From Candidatus Parcubacteria bacterium (GTDB lineage: Bacteria > Patescibacteriota > Saccharimonadia > Saccharimonadales > Saccharimonadaceae), in NCBI GenBank assembly GCA_023432445.1, contig JAEYUP010000001.1, positions 581,401-645,400 on the forward strand: 64,000 nucleotides of DNA, given 5' to 3'. Under the pieces are notes generated by a model. The model saw only the letters and a program-made list of their open reading frames with translations. It was not told the DNA's origin and searched no databases. Position numbers and translations under genes: made by a program. How positions within the stretch are numbered: position 1 is the first letter of the stretch; each line of letters begins with the position of its first letter. Positions 1 through 7,699 of the stretch are shown here, piece after piece.

Positions 1-74
1 TCGAGGGCGATCTTAAAAAAATCAAGAACGATATTAAAGTGGTCAAAAAACGCTTTGACCGCGACGACCAATGA
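1..74 (+). CDS. C-terminal end of an unidentified protein (partial)
   Basis: An open frame runs in from the left edge and stops at TGA 72-74. The 23 visible residues are rich in Lys, Asp and Arg and end in FDRDDQ, like a charged coiled-coil tail. The stop overlaps the next ATG as ATGA, the usual sign of translational coupling. Too little is visible for a family call. Confidence 0.5.
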   Translation, partial: EGDLKKIKNDIKVVKKRFDRDDQ

Positions 75-580
75 TCTGGTTGATTGTTGCCGGAGCACTG
101 GTGGCTTTTATCGGTCTGGGAGCGCTTTTTGGTGCCCCTTATGTACCGTCACACCGTCGGGAGTTAAAGCGTTTATTTAAAGAAGAGCTGAAAGCTGAGA
201 CTGGGGCCCTTTTGGTAGATCTGGGTAGTGGTGATGGTGCTGTTTTGCGAGAAGCTGCAAGGGCTGGCGTACGGTCTATAGGGGTAGAGATACACCCAGT
301 TTTCTACCTTTTAAGTCTTTGGTTAACTTGGCGCTACCGTCGACTGGCAACTGTTAAATACGGCGATATGTGGCGCTATCGGCCGCCTAGTGGAGTGAGC
401 TATGTGTATGTATTTTCGGTAAGTCGGGATATGGGGCGCTTAGTAAAACACTTAGAGCGTGAGGCTCGGCGCCTAGGGCATCCATTTGTCTTAATCTGTC
501 ATGGCCCAGCGCCTAAAGACCTCAAACCAACTCGCGTCACGGGCGCTTTTAGCTTTTACAAAATCAAGTCGCAGTCATAA
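71..580 (+). CDS. Membrane-anchored class I SAM methyltransferase-like protein
   Basis: 169 aa. Residues 2-22 form a hydrophobic helix (signal anchor). The SAM-binding motif I VDLGSGDG lies at 49-56, and the acidic end of strand beta 2 is E73 in GVEIHP. That is the Rossmann methyltransferase start; the C-terminal half is short and substrate-specific motifs are not recognisable, so the substrate is unknown. Small N-terminally anchored methyltransferase-like proteins like this are often annotated only as class I SAM-dependent methyltransferase. It overlaps the preceding frame by 4 bp and is probably its operon partner. The stop TAA is just upstream of the promoter of the next gene. Confidence 0.6.
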   Translation: MIWLIVAGALVAFIGLGALFGAPYVPSHRRELKRLFKEELKAETGALLVDLGSGDGAVLREAARAGVRSIGVEIHPVFYLLSLWLTWRYRRLATVKYGDMWRYRPPSGVSYVYVFSVSRDMGRLVKHLEREARRLGHPFVLICHGPAPKDLKPTRVTGAFSFYKIKSQS

Positions 581-604
581 CTTTACAGAAGAGGTAAGCG
601 TAAG

Positions 605-610
605 TATAAT
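605..610 (+). promoter_or_regulatory. -10 box (TATAAT) of a predicted leaderless promoter
   Basis: Perfect TATAAT, 7 bp before the ATG at 618. No Shine-Dalgarno fits between them. Confidence 0.65.
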
Positions 611-617
611 AACAGTT

Positions 618-1316
618 ATGAATCCACAAGTTCCACAGCAGCCTTACGCGCCGCCACAACCTCCTCAGCGGCCAGTGGTGCCAATAGTTGTAAAAAGTAA
701 ATGGCCGGTTATAGGTGTTGTGTTTATTGCTACGACAGTCTTATCGCTCGGAGTCATGACATGGGCATTGATCAACTTTTTTGATCAAAAGAATACGACC
801 GACACAAGGGTATCTGAAGCGGTGGCGGCAGCCAAGAAAGAGCAGTCCGAGAAGGACGCGGCCGAATACGAAGCCGAAAAGGCTAGCGCAACTCAGTTAT
901 TTGCTGGGCCAGAAGATTACGGTCGGGTTTCGTTCGATTACCGTAAAGACTGGAGTTTGTATATAAAGAGCGACGCTTCAAGTGGCGGGATTTACGAAGC
1001 GTTATTTAACCCAGGTGGCGTGCCGCAGGTTCGAAATGATGGCCGCTATGCCCTAAGACTTACGATTGAAAACAAAGACTACGATGCCGTCATAGATGGT
1101 TACAAGAATCTCGTCTCAAGAGGCGACCTGAAAACTAGCGCCGTAAAAGTTAACGAAAACAACGGCACTCGACTAGACGGAAACTTCACTAAAGATATTC
1201 GTGGCTCAGCGGTAGTATTCAAGATCCGCGACAAAACACTTACGGTGCGGACTGATGCCGAGACTTTTAAGGGTGACTTTGACGCTCTTATAAAGACCAT
1301 CAAGTTTAACGCTTAA
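618..1316 (+). CDS. Single-pass membrane protein with Pro-rich N-terminus, function unknown
   Basis: 232 aa. I start at ATG 618 because it follows a TATAAT box by 7 bp and opens a plausible protein; the frame is open further upstream but that part overlaps the methyltransferase gene. Order: Pro/Gln-rich cytoplasmic tail (about 1-22), one transmembrane helix (about 27-52), a Lys/Glu/Ala-rich linker (65-95, probably helical), then a roughly 130-residue soluble domain, presumably outside the membrane. No catalytic motif is seen. Similar layouts are common among CPR cell-envelope proteins. The family is not recognised. Confidence 0.7.
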   Translation: MNPQVPQQPYAPPQPPQRPVVPIVVKSKWPVIGVVFIATTVLSLGVMTWALINFFDQKNTTDTRVSEAVAAAKKEQSEKDAAEYEAEKASATQLFAGPEDYGRVSFDYRKDWSLYIKSDASSGGIYEALFNPGGVPQVRNDGRYALRLTIENKDYDAVIDGYKNLVSRGDLKTSAVKVNENNGTRLDGNFTKDIRGSAVVFKIRDKTLTVRTDAETFKGDFDALIKTIKFNA

Positions 1317-1356
1317 TTAATAACGCTTGTCTTTGCAACCGCTTGCCGACGGGTGA

Positions 1357-1362
1357 TACACT
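1357..1362 (+). promoter_or_regulatory. -10 box (TACACT) before the kinase-receiver-recO operon
   Basis: TACACT lies 6 bp before ATG 1369. The spacing matches the other leaderless promoters in the window. Confidence 0.5.
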
Positions 1363-1368
1363 GGAGTC

Positions 1369-2079
1369 ATGAGTGGTTCGGAGGGTAGTTACGTCGTACC
1401 ACCGCTTATTGCGGCGGCTCACGAGTTGAAAGCGCCTTTGGCGTTAATGCGCCAGCTGGCTCTTTCACTTCAAGACGAGACACTTTCGCTTGAAATGCGT
1501 CGACGACTGCAGGACCAGATCGCTCTAACGAGTGAACGATCCCTAAGGTTAACGACTAATTTAACCAAGATGGCTCGACTGCAGGACGCTTTGTTCGAAA
1601 TGGAGCCTATTAATCCAGAACAGATGTGCCGGGATGTAGTAGCAGAGCTAACGCCGCTGTTTGAGGCTTATGGAAGAACGGTCGGTGTTCATGAGCGACG
1701 ACATCCGCTGCTATTGGTGGCAAACCGCGATTTACTGCGACGGATTTTACTTAGTTTTACTGAAAACGCTTTGCATTACAGTCAACCGGGTACTGCGGTT
1801 GATCTTCAAATAAAGGCCTTAAAGAGTGCTGGCGTGGTTCGTATCGGCGTGCGCGACTATGGACCAGCGCTGTCTAGTGCTATGTGGCGTCAGCTACAAG
1901 ACAGGCTTGAGGTAGCGCCTCAGTCGGTTAACGCCCGGCCGGAGAGCAGTGGACTAGGACTTTATATAGCCAGCCAATTTGCCGATGTTATGCAGGGTAA
2001 GATTGGGGCGATCCGACATCGGGACGGAGCGACATTCTATGTTGATCTGCCGGCGTCGCATCAGTTGCAGCTAGTATGA
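1369..2079 (+). CDS. Soluble histidine kinase (HisKA-HATPase_c) without sensor domain
   Basis: 236 aa, far shorter than typical sensor kinases. The dimerisation/phosphoacceptor H box HELKAPLALM has its histidine at residue 18. An N box with ENALHYSQ lies near 145 and the G box SGLGLYIA near 205, giving a complete HATPase core. There is no transmembrane helix, PAS or HAMP domain, so the signal must come through a partner protein. The stop overlaps the start of the receiver gene by 4 bp (1369 gene ends 2079, next starts 2076), so the two almost certainly form a cognate pair. The third gene of the overlapping unit is recO. Confidence 0.85.
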   Translation: MSGSEGSYVVPPLIAAAHELKAPLALMRQLALSLQDETLSLEMRRRLQDQIALTSERSLRLTTNLTKMARLQDALFEMEPINPEQMCRDVVAELTPLFEAYGRTVGVHERRHPLLLVANRDLLRRILLSFTENALHYSQPGTAVDLQIKALKSAGVVRIGVRDYGPALSSAMWRQLQDRLEVAPQSVNARPESSGLGLYIASQFADVMQGKIGAIRHRDGATFYVDLPASHQLQLV

Positions 2080-2438
2080 CTCACGTGCTTTTGATAGAAG
2101 ACGACCGCTGGCTAGCCGAACTTGAAGCCCGGGTACTGGATAATGCAGGCTACACTGTATCAATGGCGGCTAACGCCTTGGAGGCGGTGGACAAAGTCGA
2201 TGAATCTCTGCCTGACGTCATAATTGCCGATGTGTTGATGGCTGGTTCGACTATTTTCCCTTTGCTGCACGAGCTCCAGTCATATTCGGATACCTATAAA
2301 ATACCGGTGGTATTATGTACGAACATTGCCGAACAGTTTAGCCTGGAAACTTTAGGCTCGTACGGCGTGCGTCGGATCGTCGACAAATCAGTCATGGAGC
2401 CGGCCGATATCGTTGCGGCCGTAAAGGCAGTACTATGA
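2076..2438 (+). CDS. Stand-alone response-regulator receiver domain
   Basis: 120 aa, a single REC domain. The acidic pocket is E8/D9/D10, the phospho-acceptor is D52 (IIADVL), with conserved T82 and K104 (VDKS). There is no output domain, so it must act by protein contact or as a phosphate shuttle. It overlaps the upstream kinase and downstream recO by 4 bp each (ATGA junctions), so the three products are likely made together. A functional link to recombination is not established by this arrangement. Confidence 0.9.
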   Translation: MTHVLLIEDDRWLAELEARVLDNAGYTVSMAANALEAVDKVDESLPDVIIADVLMAGSTIFPLLHELQSYSDTYKIPVVLCTNIAEQFSLETLGSYGVRRIVDKSVMEPADIVAAVKAVL

Positions 2439-3112
2439 GCGTGAATCGTACGCGCGCGATCGTGTTACGTCGGACCAACTATGGTGAAGCCGACCGGATA
2501 CTTCAGTTCATCACACCAGAGGGCCGGCGGTCCGCTATGGCCCGCGGCGTTAGACGTGAGAAGAGCAAGCTGGCTGGCGGCATAGAGCTTTTTGCGGTTA
2601 GCGACATTGTATTGACGAAAGGTAAGGGTGAGCTAGATATTCTGACATCAGCTCAACTGGTTCATTTTTATCGGCATATTTTAGATGACTATGACCGACT
2701 ACAGTTTGGTTACGCGGTAGTTAAGTTGGTGACGCGCGCTTCAGAAACGGTTGACGAAGCGGAGTGGTTTGACCTGCTGCAAGAAGTATTTGCCGGGCTG
2801 GACGTCGCCTCCATACCTTTGACGATGATCGAGGCTTGGTTTTACCTGCGGTATTCGGCATTACTGGGGCACGAGTTAAGCCTGGAAAGAGACGTTACCG
2901 ACGCCAAGCTTGAGCAAGACTTAGTGTACCGCTATGACGTCGGTGAAAAAGGGTTTGCCATTAATCCTAACGGCGAGGTGACTGGCGACCATATAAAACT
3001 GATGAGGCTACTTTCTAGCCGTTCATTGTCTGTATTAGTACAGGTAGGAGGAGTCGGCGAGTTGTTGCCGACCTGTGCGCATATCGCCCGGGTGCATGCG
3101 TCGGTAGATTAG
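2435..3112 (+). CDS. recO: DNA repair protein RecO
   Basis: 225 aa, near the usual 230-250. The N-terminal OB fold shows the family pattern: RTRAIVLRRTNYGEADRIL near the start, then a basic ARGVRREKSKLAG stretch. RecO loads RecA at SSB-coated gaps together with RecR, and anneals complementary strands. The four-cysteine zinc site of many RecO proteins is not visible; only one C-terminal Cys is present. It is the last gene of the kinase-receiver-recO unit, followed by a terminator. Confidence 0.85.
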   Translation: MSVNRTRAIVLRRTNYGEADRILQFITPEGRRSAMARGVRREKSKLAGGIELFAVSDIVLTKGKGELDILTSAQLVHFYRHILDDYDRLQFGYAVVKLVTRASETVDEAEWFDLLQEVFAGLDVASIPLTMIEAWFYLRYSALLGHELSLERDVTDAKLEQDLVYRYDVGEKGFAINPNGEVTGDHIKLMRLLSSRSLSVLVQVGGVGELLPTCAHIARVHASVD

Positions 3113-3125
3113 TCGGAAATTTAAT

Positions 3126-3148
3126 GGGACCCTCTTACGCGGGGTCCC
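3126..3148. terminator. Bidirectional terminator between recO and the convergent TPR-like gene
   Basis: GGGACCC pairs with GGGTCCC around a 9-nt loop, followed by TTT on the plus strand. It sits between two convergent stop codons. Confidence 0.75.
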
Positions 3149-3155
3149 TTTACGG

Positions 3156-3875
3156 TCAGATATGCTTCCGACGGAGTTTCTTGCTGGAGCGCTTCTCAAG
3201 CCAGTTGCTGATCTCGAAGGCGGTTTGGGGCAGGTAGTACAGCGCCTTTGCTAGAACTCGCTTGTCCCGACGCAACTCGCTTGCCACGAACATCTCGTAG
3301 ATGCTCTTGTCTGGCCGGCGGTCATAAGCTGCACAGGCTTTGAGGTACTGGAACATGGCGTTCATGTACCATTGCCAGTTTCGGCTGTCGTCCTTGATGG
3401 CACTGAACTTATCCAGTGAAAGACGGGCGTGGTGATAGGCGACATCGTACTCTCGCAGGCCCATGTAGATCCTGCTTTGCAGCATATCTACTAGGGCCTC
3501 CCTGTTAGGGTCACCAGCATGAGCCTTGATGATCGCCGGCAATCTGAGTTGAGCATCCTCGTACTTGCCGAGACGAATCTCCATGAGAGCAACATCTCTT
3601 TCGGCGTCACCTCCAATCTTCTGGTTGAAGTCCGGATGTCTTTTCAGGCGCCGCCTAGACTCCTCAAGGTGAGGGTGCAGTAAAAGCGTCTCGGCTAGAA
3701 AGACTTGGTAGTGCACACCAATCTTGGCCGTCTGACCTGCGTCTTCTGCGTCGATCAAATGTAGCGTGCCTTTGAAGCGAGCGACTTCCGGGTCTCCGTT
3801 GTTGATTAGAGACGCCAGCTCCTTAACCAACTCCTCGCCACCAGGCAAGTAAGTCGGTTCTGTCGGTAGGTTCAT
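3156..3875 (-). CDS. Helical-repeat (TPR-like) protein, function unknown
   Basis: 239 aa. I start at ATG 3875, which has an AAGGGAG Shine-Dalgarno 5 nt upstream; GTG codons at 3881 and 3878 are alternatives. The sequence is all-helical with TPR-like segments, for example EIRLGKYEDAQLRLPAII and GLREYDVAYHHARLSL, and it ends in a basic KLRRKHI tail. There is no signal peptide, so it is cytoplasmic. It stands alone between its own 17-bp-spaced promoter and a terminator. TPR-like proteins are scaffolds; the partner is unknown. The family is not recognised with certainty. Confidence 0.65.
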   Translation of the reverse strand: MNLPTEPTYLPGGEELVKELASLINNGDPEVARFKGTLHLIDAEDAGQTAKIGVHYQVFLAETLLLHPHLEESRRRLKRHPDFNQKIGGDAERDVALMEIRLGKYEDAQLRLPAIIKAHAGDPNREALVDMLQSRIYMGLREYDVAYHHARLSLDKFSAIKDDSRNWQWYMNAMFQYLKACAAYDRRPDKSIYEMFVASELRRDKRVLAKALYYLPQTAFEISNWLEKRSSKKLRRKHI

Positions 3876-3913
3876 CACCACTCCCTTCGTAGTCGATGTG
3901 GGTGAATCTTTCT

Positions 3914-3942
3914 ATTATATCACAATTGGTCAAAATATTCAA
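3914..3942 (-). promoter_or_regulatory. Promoter TTGAAT-N17-TATAAT of the TPR-like gene
   Basis: The -35 (3937-3942) and -10 (3914-3919) are exactly 17 bp apart on the minus strand. This predicts a leader of about 30 nt carrying the Shine-Dalgarno. Confidence 0.8.
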
Positions 3943-3969
3943 GTTCAGAGGTGTGGTTAGCGCTCGATA

Positions 3970-3978
3970 TGATATAAT
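3970..3978 (+). promoter_or_regulatory. Extended -10 promoter (TGATATAAT) of glyQS
   Basis: TGN-TATAAT ends 9 bp before ATG 3988. No -35 and no Shine-Dalgarno are visible. Confidence 0.75.
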
Positions 3979-3987
3979 ACGTCCAAT

Positions 3988-5277
3988 ATGGCAGAACAAA
4001 ACAACATGGAAAATATCGTTAGCCTGACGAAGCGTCGTGGCTTTATTTACCCCGGTTCGGACGTCTATGGTGGTCTAAGCGGAACCTGGGACTACGGTCC
4101 ACTTGGCGTACAGCTAAAGCGGAACATCATGAACCTGTGGTGGAAGATGTTTGTCGACGAGCGCGAGGACATGCACGGCATTGACGCGGCTATTTTGATG
4201 AACCAAAAAGTCTGGCAGGCGAGTGGACATGTCGATACGTTTACCGACCCTCTAGTCGAGTGTGGTGAGTGCCATGCTCGTTTTCGGGCCGACAAGATCG
4301 ACACCGCAAAGTGCCCTAGTTGCGGCAAAGAAGCTACTTTCGGCGAAGCTCGTCAGTTCAATATGATGTTCTCAACGACTGTTGGCCCTGTGGCCGACGA
4401 CGCCTCTATCAGCTACCTGCGTCCAGAGACAGCCCAGGGAATTTTCACAAACTACATGAATGTAGTCGACACGCTATATCCAGATCTACCGTTTGGTTTG
4501 GCCCAGCAGGGTAAGGCCTTTCGCAATGAAATCAGCCCGCGTGACTTTATATTCCGTTCACGTGAATTTGAACAAATGGAGATTGAATACTTTGTTGATC
4601 CAGCCAAGTGGGAGGAAGCTTTCGAGCACTGGCGCCAGCAGGTTTGGCGTTGGACACAGGCGCTTGGTCTGCCCGATGAAATGGTGCACGAGCTAGAAGT
4701 ACCCGAGAGCGAGCGAGCACACTATTCGAAGCGAACAATCGATTTTGAGTTTGATTTCCCGATCGGCCGCGAGGAGCTACTCGGTTTGGCATACCGTACC
4801 GACTTTGATCTCGGCAATATCCAGCGAGTCAGTGGCAAGAACATGGAGTACACAATTAAGGGTACGAACACAAAATTTATCCCGCATGTTATAGAGCCAT
4901 CATTTGGTGTCGAACGCGCCGTGATGGCCGTTCTGACCGCCGCCTACCGCGAAGACGAAGTGAACGGCGAGAAGCGAATTTACCTAGCTCTTCCTGAGCA
5001 CCTTGCGCCGGTTCGCTATGCGGTTTCGCCTCTGGTGCGCAACAAACCCGAGTTGGTCGCCAAAGCCCGCGAAGTCTACGACCTCCTGAAGAAGAAGTAC
5101 GGCGCCGTGATGTGGGACGACAACGGCAACATCGGTAAGCGCTACCGCCGCCAGGACGAGATTGGTACGCCTTACTGCGTGGTGATCGATTTCGAGACCC
5201 TAGAGGGCGAAGGAACGGTGACTGTGCGTAATCGCGACACCACAGAACAAACTCGAAAAACCGTCGACGAGATTTAA
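3988..5277 (+). CDS. glyQS: Glycine--tRNA ligase, single-chain (alpha2) type
   Basis: 429 aa, the size of the dimeric class II GlyRS. It charges tRNA-Gly with glycine using ATP. A zinc ribbon lies in the insertion near residues 91-114 (CGECHARF then CPSCGK). Motif 2 is FRNEISPRDFIFRSREFEQ (about 178-196) and motif 3 is EPSFGVERAVMAVL (about 304-317). The last ~100 residues form the anticodon-binding domain (YCVVIDFETL). It has its own extended -10 promoter and is followed after only 36 bp by the promoter and start of the pilin-like gene. Confidence 0.95.
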   Translation: MAEQNNMENIVSLTKRRGFIYPGSDVYGGLSGTWDYGPLGVQLKRNIMNLWWKMFVDEREDMHGIDAAILMNQKVWQASGHVDTFTDPLVECGECHARFRADKIDTAKCPSCGKEATFGEARQFNMMFSTTVGPVADDASISYLRPETAQGIFTNYMNVVDTLYPDLPFGLAQQGKAFRNEISPRDFIFRSREFEQMEIEYFVDPAKWEEAFEHWRQQVWRWTQALGLPDEMVHELEVPESERAHYSKRTIDFEFDFPIGREELLGLAYRTDFDLGNIQRVSGKNMEYTIKGTNTKFIPHVIEPSFGVERAVMAVLTAAYREDEVNGEKRIYLALPEHLAPVRYAVSPLVRNKPELVAKAREVYDLLKKKYGAVMWDDNGNIGKRYRRQDEIGTPYCVVIDFETLEGEGTVTVRNRDTTEQTRKTVDEI

Positions 5278-5298
5278 CCTTTTTTAATATAATTGCGT

Positions 5299-5304
5299 TA
5301 TAAT
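5299..5304 (+). promoter_or_regulatory. -10 box (TATAAT) of the pilin-like gene
   Basis: Perfect TATAAT, 9 bp before ATG 5314. This decides for ATG 5314 over the upstream in-frame TTG 5293, which lies 5' of the -10 box. Confidence 0.75.
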
Positions 5305-5313
5305 GAAATCACT

Positions 5314-6450
5314 ATGACAGGGTGGACGGGTCGAGAGTTGCTGAAGAACCGTGGGTTTACGGTCGTCGAAGTACTTATTGTCGTTGCCGTCATCGGTGTC
5401 CTGGCAGCAGTGACTTTGGTTAGTTATGGGGCAGTGGTGAATATCGCAAAAGATGCAAGCTTAAAGTCTGATCTTCAGAGGTTGGCAGACGAGCTGAAGT
5501 TGGAGTCACTTGATACTGGCCTTATACCTATTGGCGGCGCTACATCGTCACTGACTGGTGACTCCACGATTTTACCGGGCGTGTCCTTGTCTCCGGCTGT
5601 GGATGCGTATGACCTGACAGGTACCAATCTTTTCTACTGTGCGGGACCAATAAATGGCTCCCAGGAGTTTGGTCTATTCGCAAAGGGCACTTCAGGAAAG
5701 ATATTCTCCATTCGCTCTAACCAAGCTGTAAAAGAGTTGCCCGAAGGGCACCCGATGTCCCATTCGGGGTGTACCGCAATTGGTTTTTCGGCTCCGTATA
5801 CCTGGTCGTACGGTTATAATCCCAATGATCAGTACAAGTGGTTTGCGTGGGCGAACGGATCGGCAGAAATAATAACTAATCTTGCAACAAATCCTAGCGC
5901 AGAAGGTTCGGGTGGATGGCTCTCGAACAATGGTGCGATTTATCCAGTGTCATACTCTACTACTGTAAAAAGGACGGGCTCACGCGCTATTCAGTCGAGC
6001 AACCTGGGCGCATCTACTGTTCTCTTGTCTGTTTATGCTCCAGGAGCGCCAGATGGTAACGGTATTGTTGTTTCGTCTGGTGGAAACTACATGGCCTCAG
6101 TATACGTGAGGGCAGAGGTCTCTGCGCAGGCCAGATTGGGGGCACAGAGCCGAAGTGGTGGAGTATGGAGTACGGTAAACTATGGAGAGTTTGTGCCAGT
6201 TTCAGCCAATGAATGGGTGCGCGTGAGTCATACGGTGGATATCCCTGGTAACGCAGACAGAGTGCGACACATTCTCACTGTTCATGCTCTCGTATCTCAG
6301 CCTGCTGGTACGAAGGCGTATGCAGATGACATGATGTTCACAGCAGGAACGACTCAGTGGCTTTTTAGGCAAGGTGGCTTCAATGGTTGGACATGGAACG
6401 GGACCGCTCACGCGTCGACTTCTAACGGACCCGGTCAAGCTTTTAATTGA
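5314..6450 (+). CDS. Type IV pilin-like protein with a C-terminal carbohydrate-binding-like domain
   Basis: 378 aa from ATG 5314. The N-terminus is a class III (prepilin) signal: basic leader, cut site G-F, and E5 in FTVVEVLIVVAVIGVL, followed by the usual long hydrophobic helix, all within the first ~40 residues. Residues ~40-185 form a minor-pilin-like globular part. From ~190 a jelly-roll-like module begins (NLATNPSAEG, then GGWLSNNG), with patterns like family 4/16-type carbohydrate-binding modules, closing near 355. A pilin carrying a sugar-binding tip would fit host-surface attachment; that is inference. It is solitary, with no pil genes next to it. Confidence 0.75.
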   Translation: MTGWTGRELLKNRGFTVVEVLIVVAVIGVLAAVTLVSYGAVVNIAKDASLKSDLQRLADELKLESLDTGLIPIGGATSSLTGDSTILPGVSLSPAVDAYDLTGTNLFYCAGPINGSQEFGLFAKGTSGKIFSIRSNQAVKELPEGHPMSHSGCTAIGFSAPYTWSYGYNPNDQYKWFAWANGSAEIITNLATNPSAEGSGGWLSNNGAIYPVSYSTTVKRTGSRAIQSSNLGASTVLLSVYAPGAPDGNGIVVSSGGNYMASVYVRAEVSAQARLGAQSRSGGVWSTVNYGEFVPVSANEWVRVSHTVDIPGNADRVRHILTVHALVSQPAGTKAYADDMMFTAGTTQWLFRQGGFNGWTWNGTAHASTSNGPGQAFN

Positions 6451-6503
6451 TGCCGAGTTGAGCTTTTCTAATTACGTGACTTCTTGGAACGGCACTAAAG
6501 TAG

Positions 6504-6509
6504 TAGAAT
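6504..6509 (+). promoter_or_regulatory. -10-like box (TAGAAT) before the RNase H gene
   Basis: TAGAAT lies 7 bp before ATG 6517. No Shine-Dalgarno is present. Confidence 0.5.
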
Positions 6510-6516
6510 AGTAGGA

Positions 6517-6936
6517 ATGATTATTTATTATACAGACGGCAGCGCCAGTCCTAACCCTGGTCCAGGCGGGTTTTCGGTTATAAAGAACGGCGTGCCGCAC
6601 ATCTTGGGGAGTGAAGAAGGCGACACGACTAACATCCGCATGGAGGGCAAGGCGATTTTGGCGGCGCTCAAGGATTCCAATGGCGAGCACGCGGAAATCT
6701 TTACAGATAGTGAATTTTGGATTAACGTCATCACCAAATGGGCACCGGGCTGGGAGGCTAAAGGCTGGAAAAAGAAGGGTGGTGAGATCAAGAACCTGGA
6801 TATCGTTCAGGAAGTTTACCCGCTTTACAAAGAATCGAATGCGACCTTGACCTGGGTGCGTGGGCATGAGGGAGACGAAGGCAACGAGCTGGCGGACGAG
6901 TGGGCGAACAAAGCGCGCGAAGGCGTTCGGATCTAA
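6517..6936 (+). CDS. rnhA: Ribonuclease HI
   Basis: 139 aa, slightly shorter than E. coli RNase HI (155). It cleaves the RNA strand of RNA-DNA hybrids. The catalytic carboxylates are in place: D in YYTDGSASPNPGPGG, E in RMEGKAILAAL, D in IFTDSEFW, and D in NELADEWA, plus the flexible-loop His in VRGHEGDEG. The basic handle region is short. It has its own -10 box and is followed by an unrelated unknown gene. Confidence 0.9.
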   Translation: MIIYYTDGSASPNPGPGGFSVIKNGVPHILGSEEGDTTNIRMEGKAILAALKDSNGEHAEIFTDSEFWINVITKWAPGWEAKGWKKKGGEIKNLDIVQEVYPLYKESNATLTWVRGHEGDEGNELADEWANKAREGVRI

Positions 6937-6995
6937 CTAGACGTGCCGCTTATGGTTGCGCTGTTTTTCGCTGCGTTGTAGTCTAGAACATACTT

Positions 6996-7658
6996 ATGGA
7001 AGAGCGCATAATTCAGGTCGGCAATTTTTTGATAGAGAGACCGGATGAAATTCCCGCACCGCTTCAGCTGCGTAAGATAGCTGCGACTGCGATGGCGATT
7101 GTGGGTAACAACCAAGGCTTTAAATCGCTACCAAGGACAACTCGTATAGAGCCGGTTCGCATGTGGTCGGATATAGACGTCCGCCGTGAAGGTGAAGATG
7201 CTACAGAGTACTCGGTTGTATCTGGTCGTTTTGCAAGGCGTCCGGCGCGCATAGCCGTACACCCTCATAACGGGCACGAGTATATAGAGGAATATGGACC
7301 TTGGACGATGTGTTATCGTCAGCTCGAACAGTTCACGGATATGGACGGTAGCTGGTCAACCGGAACGCTCAGTGAGTATCGATTCGAATGGGAGTCAGAT
7401 AGAGTGTTGCGCTCAGAAGTCAGAGTTGCCGAGATACCATCCGTTGACGCTGAGGAAATAGCGGCGGCCAGTCAAGTAGCTGATGAGCTAGTCACCGCCG
7501 GCCTGATAAATGACGCGATAGATCACCTAGATACAATGTCTACCAGGCCTTCGGCAAGTGGTAGGTACTTTGTGACGAAATACGATGCCGAGAGGTTGCT
7601 TCGCGAATTCCGTCGCCGAAATAGAGGCGAGGATGGGATTGTTGCCGAGGCCGCCTAA
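6996..7658 (+). CDS. Hypothetical protein, 220 aa
   Basis: I do not recognise this protein. It has no transmembrane helix or signal peptide. The N-terminal ~150 residues look alpha/beta and hold several Trp and Tyr residues. The C-terminal 70 are helical and very Ala/Glu-rich, ending RRRNRGEDG. A -10-like TAGAAC lies 6 bp before ATG 6996. The next gene, a DUF4868-like protein, starts about 40 bp downstream behind its own TACAAT box, so they may be neighbours without being one operon. Confidence 0.6.
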   Translation: MEERIIQVGNFLIERPDEIPAPLQLRKIAATAMAIVGNNQGFKSLPRTTRIEPVRMWSDIDVRREGEDATEYSVVSGRFARRPARIAVHPHNGHEYIEEYGPWTMCYRQLEQFTDMDGSWSTGTLSEYRFEWESDRVLRSEVRVAEIPSVDAEEIAAASQVADELVTAGLINDAIDHLDTMSTRPSASGRYFVTKYDAERLLREFRRRNRGEDGIVAEAA

Positions 7659-7661
7659 AGG

Positions 7662-7667
7662 TACAAT
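7662..7667 (+). promoter_or_regulatory. -10 box (TACAAT) before the DUF4868-like gene
   Basis: It ends 8 bp before an in-frame TTG at 7676 and 32 bp before ATG 7700, so either a leaderless TTG start or a short leader to the ATG is possible. Confidence 0.5.
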
Positions 7668-7699
7668 AGAGACTGTTGTTTTTAAAAGAAAGATACTAC

